DNA of 64,000 nt from Immersiella caudata (lineage: Eukaryota; Ascomycota; Sordariomycetes; Sordariales; Lasiosphaeriaceae): the NCBI GenBank assembly GCA_030512335.1, contig JAULSU010000001.1:6572001-6636000 (forward strand), in the 5' to 3' direction. A program made the position numbers and the translations under genes. Below the pieces are notes generated by a model. It ran no database searches. It was given only the letters and a program-made list of their open reading frames with translations, and was not told the origin of the DNA. This document shows, one piece after another, positions 57,001 through 64,000 of the stretch. Positions within the stretch are counted from its first letter, which is position 1. Each line of letters begins with the position of its first letter.

Positions 57001-60000
57001 AGTCCCGTCAGCGACAACCCCCATCATGATGGACGATGCCCATATTTCATGCCGTCCTCGAGGGGAGCCCGGTACGACTGTCTGGCAAGATGGCATCATC
57101 TGAAGCACCAGGTTGCGACTCGGCAGTCAATGCCTCCCCATCACCACGCATCGCTGCGTTGCAAGCTCTCACCAGAACCCCCCGCGCGCTCAGCCCGCTT
57201 GGCTGCAACCCCCCCCCCCCCCCCCGAGGATTTCCTTAAGATGTGCAACTATAGGCTCGAACCAGCCAGCCGTGTATCGGGAGCCAGCCGGAAACCTCCC
57301 GCCCATATCCACCTCTGCGGTTCACGGAATGTGTCAGAGGTTACTGTGCGGGGCCTGCCTTCGTCATGCAATCCAGTCAGGTCCTGAGGTAACGCACAGG
57401 TCTGCTGCCGCTCCACTGGCAAAGCACTAGATGGCGAAGGACCGAGGCGAAGCTCCGAGTCCGGGTCAGAATCGCACACCCCAAGATGACTGGGTTGCAC
57501 CAGTATGACATACAGCTTCGGGGCACCTCGAACGCGGCAGCCAATTCCAACCATCCCACCACCAGCCATCATCGACATGATATACGACTGTCAGTTTGCT
57601 AGAAATTTCTTATCTCGTGGTAGGGCGGAACTTACCGACAAGACATATCCCCGTCAGCGAAGCGATGACATAGGCCGGGGCGAATTCCGTTGCTACAAGG
57701 CGCAAAAGGCCTTTGCTTGTTACACTGTTGTCAAGAAAATATGAAAGTCAACTGAAGGGGTGGTGACGACGATGCATCAGTGGAGACACATGTCTTGCTT
57801 TTGTCTGAAGCTTGGCACAGGTTTGGACGTTCATTGGAGGAATCACGGGAACGCCTCAGGGTCAGGGCCGTTCGGAACAGCGCCGCACCGGCGTTGGAAG
57901 GTGGGTTGCCAGCGGACGATTGAGCATCCCGCGGTAGGCCAGAGTCGGATAACGCTGGTTCTCTCCACGTCCCTCATGACCAGCAAACGCCTTTGCAGGC
58001 AAGAATCTTGCAACGAAACCGCCGAAGCCCACGTAGTAGGCTGCAGTGGTGAATGGACCCAGCGAAGGGCGATAGCCCTGTTGTCAACCCTAACAGTGGA
58101 GGTGGTTTCCAGAAGCTCGGCCCGGCGAGTCAGGTCAGGCGCCGTATGCGGAGTGGGCAGCCTCCCCCGAGTGCAACCTTGGCGTGGACGGCGGCTGAGC
58201 ACCCAGTCCCAAGACCCCGCACTGTTTTTCAAAATGGAAAGCAGCTCGCCTCGCAACCTCCTTGCAGCAGCGCTTTTCTCCGACCTCTTGCCCGCGCAAG
58301 CGCACCCTCGGAAGTGACAACTGCGGCGGTAGACCAGTGAGCGGTAGATAGGTATGTGTTTGCGGAGCAAAAGTTGCAAATGCAAACCTGACGGCGAGAC
58401 TCGAGTCGGCTCGTTGCCGCGCGCACTCAGCTTCCGCTCTCAAGGCGCTTTCAAGGCGCGCCGCGAGGCGCTCTGGGTCTGGGCGACACTGGATGGGGAA
58501 ATACGAGCTGCAGTGTTCAGTCATTACCGCCTTTCCCGCGCGACAACAGCAGGAGATGGCTTCTCTTGACGCCATCATGAGATGACCCTCTTCATGCTTC
58601 CGGCACGACCAAGGGGCGGGAGATTAGGGCGTGTCCTGGCCCAAGCGCAGCAACCACGTGCTTCGTCAAGGAAGGAGGTGCCAGCACCCCTGTTGCGCGA
58701 TATCCGTCCGCACTGTGCGGTGTCTCCCACGCAGGGGGGGTGGTAGGGCCCCCGGGCCCTTGCGTCGGAATTCTCCAGGTTCGCGTGAAGTGATAGGAAA
58801 GATACCACGCGCAGGTTGACCACTCACCGCGTCGAGCGCTGTTCGGATTTTTCGGAGAGAATGGCAGCCGGCCACAGGCGAGGGAGACAGCCTGGTCGCG
58901 GGGGAGGAGGCGACCTAATCTAATTTCATTACGGCGCACCCGGAAAACAGCTGTTTCTATTTATGTTGCGAAGATTTGAGCCGCATGCCAACAGGACGAC
59001 CACGACGATGGCCCCATCCGCGTGCCAAAGCGATATGGAACATCTGGGGCCTTTTGCTTGCGGTTACTAGAATTCAGGACAGGGTTGCATCGACCAGGCG
59101 ATGGAGGATCCGAAGAAGGCCACATTGTCATGATCTGAGGCGGTGATTGTTTCTGTTTCCCGTCGCTGGTTTGGAGGCGCAGACCGCGCAGTTGGGACGG
59201 CAGGCACTGAAAGGGGCGCTATTGCAGCTCCAGGGTGTTTGGCCCCTCCGGCAGAGCCCCTGGAGAGGGCGTTTGGTGTCTCTTGTTCCTGCAGGAAAAG
59301 AAGAGCGCGGGCGGGTCAGCGTCTGGGCGAGAGCAGAGTGGCTGCGCAGGGGTGCGTGATTCTGGAGCGCCACTCAGCGGCCGTCACGCTCTGCGCAGCA
59401 CCAAAATGCTCTGCGGGATCGACAAACACAAGCAGAGACAAAACGTGACGACCGGGGAGCGGGCTCTCCAATGGATGCGCCGCATGGAGAGCGCGATCTG
59501 GCGATCGGGATCAACTGAAGAGCGAAGAGCCTCAGAGGACAAGAAAGAAAATGCTTTGGCCGATCCACAGCATGTCGCCTGTGTTGATCAGTCAAGTCCG
59601 CACGCATTCTCGCCCCGTTGCTCTGGTGCTCCCGGGGACCAAAAATCTGCAGGAACGAGCTTCAGGTTACTCAGATCGCCGACCACTTGTTGATTGCATC
59701 CGAGTTGCAGAGGCACCGAAGGGCAAATCTGCGAACCTGTCGGCCTGTCTGCAGGTGTCCGCGATACTTTTGGCATACGATGCTGTTGCCAGTGGTCGAT
59801 GCAAGTATCCCCACAGCTGCCACACATCACGGCAACTGCATCGATGGAGTCGTGGAGACTTGTCGGTCCGTCCCTCCCTTATGTTAGGGAGTTGCTACAT
59901 CGTTAGTCACTGCGTACTGGACACCTACTGTGTAAGTCGTCCAGGGGATACACAACCCAATGTAACACACACCAACGTCACGGTCAGACGCTCTCCTTAA

Positions 60001-62733
60001 CTCCATGGAGCACGAATACAACTTTCTCCCCACAGCCGGGACGGGTCGCTGCCCTTCCATCAGCAGGAACACGAGGAGCTCCGCAGGTACATGATTCTGC
60101 CTTGCATGTTGTGTAACGCGAAGTCTTGCATCACTATTGACTTACGTCGGGCGCCCGAGGGAGAACGCCCTGAAGAATGGAAAAGCGGTTCACTCATCGT
60201 GGTGGAGGCCAAGGTGTTTCGAAGTTCAAGCGCATCAGGACACCGATAGCACGCCACACGTTGTGAACTGCCGAGGCGGGCGCGCGGGGAATTCAAGAGA
60301 AACGACACCACGCTGCACTAGATACGCATTGGGCTGCTTTCCCTGCTCAACTGGTACCATGAGTGATCGACACAGAGGGAGGGCGGATGGGACAGTGGAC
60401 ACTGCACTTGACCTACCCTGCCCCTGGAAGTCAGCTAAAGTAGCTTCGCGGGGGAGGGGGGGGATCTTCAGTTGGCGGCCACACCACCTTCACGAACCAC
60501 GGCTTACTCGCTTCTGATCTGTCCCTGTTGCCACGCATACTTCTCCCCTACACCCTGCCAGAGACGGATGGTTCGGAAGGGTATCTGTAACCTCACAAAC
60601 GCATGGGTCGGGAGGCGAGGAGGGATGGAGGAGGGTGTTCCCCTCAAAAACCCCTCCTTTTGACATGCGGAAACCTAGACGGAAACATCACACTCCCTGC
60701 TGCCGCTGCTCTCTCCCAAGATAGACATGGCTAGCACGGCTGGTCACCTGTGTCATGAGGGCGAGCAAGTGAGGGGGTTCCAAGCACAAGTGGCCTATGG
60801 CGGGGACGGGGAATCGGTTCCCCCGCCGGCAGACCTATTGAGAGCGGGGCGAGCGAGCGAGAACAAGAGGGAGTGGGAGCGGACGAGCCGAGACTCTCTT
60901 CGGCGATCCCGTCTTGCTTCTTGCGTCTTTCTCGGTGCGGGGGAGATACGCACGAATGGGGGTTTGCGTCGGGCTCCTGGGGTTGGGCCGGAGGGGGTGT
61001 CTCTTCGGGGCTATCCTTTTCTCGCTGGGGGGGGCGTCTCTCCGCGGGATTGTTCGTCTCCCCGGCGGGGCTTCGGCGGGTTGAAGTGGACAGGCCAGGC
61101 CGGCCTCTTGTCTTGAGGATGCAGGATCGGAGGGTCTGACAGCGTGTGCAGTCCGACCCGAAACCCTGGGTCGGTGTTGTGGAATCAACGGCGCGAAGGT
61201 TGGGGTTGTTGCGTCCGTGTAGGGCCTGACTTTGGGAGCGGGATGCTCGCAACACATGTAGGTAAGTTTGTCGTAGGTTTGTTGGAGAGGGTGATGAGGA
61301 GTGATCGATGCCCGGTGGACAGTTGGCGATGAGTTCGCTCCCTCTAGTGTCGTTGGTCAGCTTGGGCTTGGTGAGAGTTGGAAAGAGTGAAGAGAGCCTT
61401 CTGTGTCTCCACCAGATCGGCATTCAGCACAACAGTAAGGTTCCTGGCTACGCTGCCCGGTGGGCGTACTCAAAATTTCTCTGAACGGCTTGACAACTTG
61501 CTGCGGCGAAGACGAAGTTGTGACCGAAGCATTGCCCCTTCGCGCGGAGGTGAATCCTACAGTGATCTATCGCCATCCTCCCCGGCAGGCCTCTTGGTCT
61601 AGGTAGTCGTAGCTTCCCAACCTATGTTGCTCTGGCTCGCAGCACGGGCTCTTGAGCTCATGTCCCGGCTCATATCATTGTTGTCGAACCCCACTCCACC
61701 TCCCCGTTGGTATGTAGAACAAAAACTACCTCCGTCAATCCTGAGATTCAAGAATCGAAGAGACGACTCGGAGTACGAAGTTCATCAGAAGGTGATCAAC
61801 ACATGCCAGGTAAATCCTTCCACTTGGCTAACACCGTCCGAGTTGCCTGTGAATCATAAATCAAAGGTCCCCGACATGTTCCCGGTATGTCTAAGCCATC
61901 CGCCTTCCACGGGCCGATGTCTAAAACCTGAGTTCAGACCAGTTACAATGTAGAGCCCACCTTTGGTGATACTTGGGCGTACAGAAAAGAGGAAATGGCC
62001 AGAAATGGGTTATCGAGCCTGCGTTGGAGGCATGGTATGGCCCGACTGTCAAAACCTGAACGCCATCTTCGCCTCGGTTGCTCATGATACACGATCCGTA
62101 TTGCTTGCATGGTTTCAGGGTTTGAAACTGGGTGGTCCAGCGACACCGATGCCTTGCCTGCTTTATCAAGGTAAGATAGGTATGCAACTGACGATGAAGA
62201 GAGGTGGTAGGTGTGGATCAGGTTAGGTAGACAACAGTATCTGTGTAAGTCACGGTGCATGGTGACTGGGCGCCACCGACCACTTGCATGTTCGCGACCG
62301 AGAAGATGGCGGGAGGCCGCTCAGTCTGGCCTTTGGACTTGGTGTGGTCTGACACCCAACTTACAAGGTCAGCATTGTCACACGGAATAGCCAGCAGGAC
62401 GGTATGACCCCTTAAACAGACCTCGGGCAAACATCATGTCGCAAGGCCTACCACATGAAGAAGAAACGCCGTCTGACCTCCGAGCCGGATTAACGGCAGG
62501 CAATAAGTCATGTCTCTGACCCTTCTATTTATGATTCTGCCTCGTAAACAAGAGACAACCATGTCTAAAACACCGTGCTACCATCCATCACCGACCGCAA
62601 TGATTACCTCAACGGTTTTGCTAAACTGACGAACACCACACCGTCCAAGTCAAAGCCACCCGGTGCGGCCCAAGCTAAACCACGCTCACCCACGCAATCT
62701 AGTCCGAATTGACACCGTGATGGCCACCGTGGC
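57001..62733. other. Distal gene-free region between the homeobox and HAD phosphatase genes
   Basis: About 5.7 kb with no gene I can support. It has a C run at about 57210-57224. Composition stays GC-rich to about 61400 and then falls slightly. The longest frame (60731-61423 minus, 230 codons) is Pro/Arg/Ser-rich without motif. The right end also contains the 3' end of the HAD phosphatase gene. Confidence 0.5.
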
Positions 62734-63809
62734 TCACGCCGGAACCCCCTTCACAACCAACGCATCCCGAATCTCCACGACAACCCTCCCTCCCTCCGTC
62801 GCCACCGCCCTAACCGACTCCAAATCCCTCACCACATAATCCGGCCCCGCTGCACACACCTCCTCCACACTATGACTCGTCACCAACCCTACAACCACAC
62901 ACCCCGCCTTCTTGCCCGCCTTGATCCCCGCTGGCGCATCCTCCAGCACAAGCAACCGCTTTTCCTCCCCCGCCAGGCCCAACCTCTCTCTTCCCATGCG
63001 GTAGCAAGCAGGGTCTGGTTTCCCGCTGGTGACGGACTCAGCCGTGATGAGATGCTCTGGTGTGGGTAGGTTGAGGACCTTGAGCCAGCCGGTGACGAGG
63101 GGGATGGAGCCAGAGGTCACGATGGCCCAAGGGGCGGAGAGAGAGATGAGATGTGTCAAAAGGGAGCGGGCGCCGGGGATTTCGACGGCGGAGGAGGCGT
63201 GGTTTAGGGGGAGGAGGCCTTCCATGTGCTGGACGTCTAGAAAGGGGGTTTAAGCATGGGAGGTGGAAAGGGGGTTGGGGTAAAGGTTAGGTAGGGTAGG
63301 GATGAAGAGAAATGGGACCTACATTCCCAGGTTGCCTTTTCGGGGCAGAGGATTCTGAGGATGTCGATGGAGCGGCGGCCATGGGAGGTCCTATGGGAGG
63401 GTTTAGGCCGTGTGTTTGGAAGGGGCCGTGGAGAGGACATACTGGAGGATAACTTGGTGAGATACCCCTATTTCGTTTCCGACGCTTGTTTTGGTAGGGT
63501 CAGTCAAGGCAACTCGTGGTTGGGCTGGCATGGGGGATAGATGCTCACGCTTCCCAGTGCTTTTCGACGGCTGCGGTTGAGTCAATGATGGTTCCATCCA
63601 CTGTTGGGTATGTTAGTTTCCCGATGTTAGTTTTTGGCGGTGTGATGTTTTGCTCGTTCACCGCCCCCGGGCCCGGGCAGCCCCCCCCCCAAAAAAAAAA
63701 ATCGAATAAAAATCGAGCAAGTGGGAAACTCACTGTCAAACAGGAACCCGTCAAAGGTGACCTGCTGTGGTGGTGCCGAGTACTCAAAGGTTTGCCCTGC
63801 GCTTCCCAT
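62734..63809 (-). CDS. HAD-family sugar/glycerol phosphate phosphatase (GPP/DOG type)
   Basis: Small haloacid-dehalogenase phosphatase like yeast Gpp1/Gpp2 (glycerol-3-phosphate) and Dog1/Dog2 (2-deoxyglucose-6-phosphate). Five exons on the minus strand, 63809-63734, 63600-63549, 63484-63443, 63390-63323 and 63236-62734, give 246 residues, the usual size. Motif I FLFDMDGTIIDST (nucleophile Asp25, Asp27) spans intron 1. Motif II is WAIVTSGS, motif III ESVTSGKPDP, motif IV LVLEDAPAGIKAGKKAG. Four introns in the first 240 coding bases is the densest splicing in the window. Intron 1 (133 nt) contains runs of C and A. Whether glycerol phosphate or a sugar phosphate is the substrate cannot be read from sequence. 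Confidence 0.93.
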
Positions 63810-64000
63810 TTTGTCTAGGTTCGAGGTTCGCCTTCTCCAGGAGTGGGATGCCGAGGACGAGCAACGTCGTCAAGAGGTACTGGGAACTGGGACTTTGGGG
63901 TCAATTCGAAGATTGGGGGATCGAGGGACACCGTCTAGGAGTTTGATGAACTGTAAGAATGAGAGAACATGTGATTGAAAAGATTCCAATTCACAATCGA

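Noticed and set aside
60731..61423. 230-codon Pro/Arg-rich frame
   Set aside because: Longest frame in the gene-free interval but with repetitive Pro/Arg/Ser composition, no motif and no splice or start context.

Overview
The window is nuclear DNA of a filamentous ascomycete, most likely a Sordariomycete. The evidence is short introns (about 46-70 nt, often with CTAAC or CTGAC branch sites), moderately GC-rich genic DNA, a full set of eukaryotic housekeeping genes, an Htf1-type conidiation homeobox gene, an SSK2-type MAPKKK, and an AT-rich island carrying LTR relics and a mutated gene. No prokaryotic operon, CRISPR array or tRNA gene was recognised. Exon boundaries were set by hand from reading frame, GT-AG sites and family motifs; no alignment or transcript data were available.

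Layout. 0-13 kb: RPN10 (proteasome) converges on TRS23 (TRAPP); then a prion-like Gln/Tyr-rich protein, verprolin (actin), a predicted mitochondrial membrane protein and a four-helix membrane protein. 14-21 kb: a CHORD-CS cochaperone divergent from a glutaredoxin-like protein, an HpcH/HpaI aldolase, and LSM8 converging on a nucleoside hydrolase. 22-31 kb: two uncharacterised proteins with hydrophobic N-termini, a small coiled-coil protein, and a mitochondrial rhomboid protease. 31-37.7 kb: the repeat island. 37.7-49 kb: a PhoD-like phosphatase, SLD3 (replication initiation) and the SSK2-type MAPKKK of the osmotic-stress pathway. 50.8-52.8 kb: the homeobox regulator. 52.8-62.7 kb: almost 10 kb without a recognisable gene, upstream of that regulator. 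62.7-63.8 kb: a five-exon HAD phosphatase of the GPP/DOG type.

Most genes are unrelated housekeeping functions and no metabolic cluster is present. The least ordinary region is 31.0-35.4 kb. It holds two solo LTRs of one family in inverted orientation, each with its own perfect 5-bp target-site duplication, an AT-rich spacer between them, a trypsin-fold peptidase pseudogene whose stops look like repeat-induced point mutation, and a third LTR remnant. The left LTR begins 14 nt after the rhomboid stop codon. Other points of note are a probable intron splitting the TRS23 start codon, the very long upstream region of the homeobox gene, and several stop-free introns whose length is a multiple of three. 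I found no convincing new multi-gene system.
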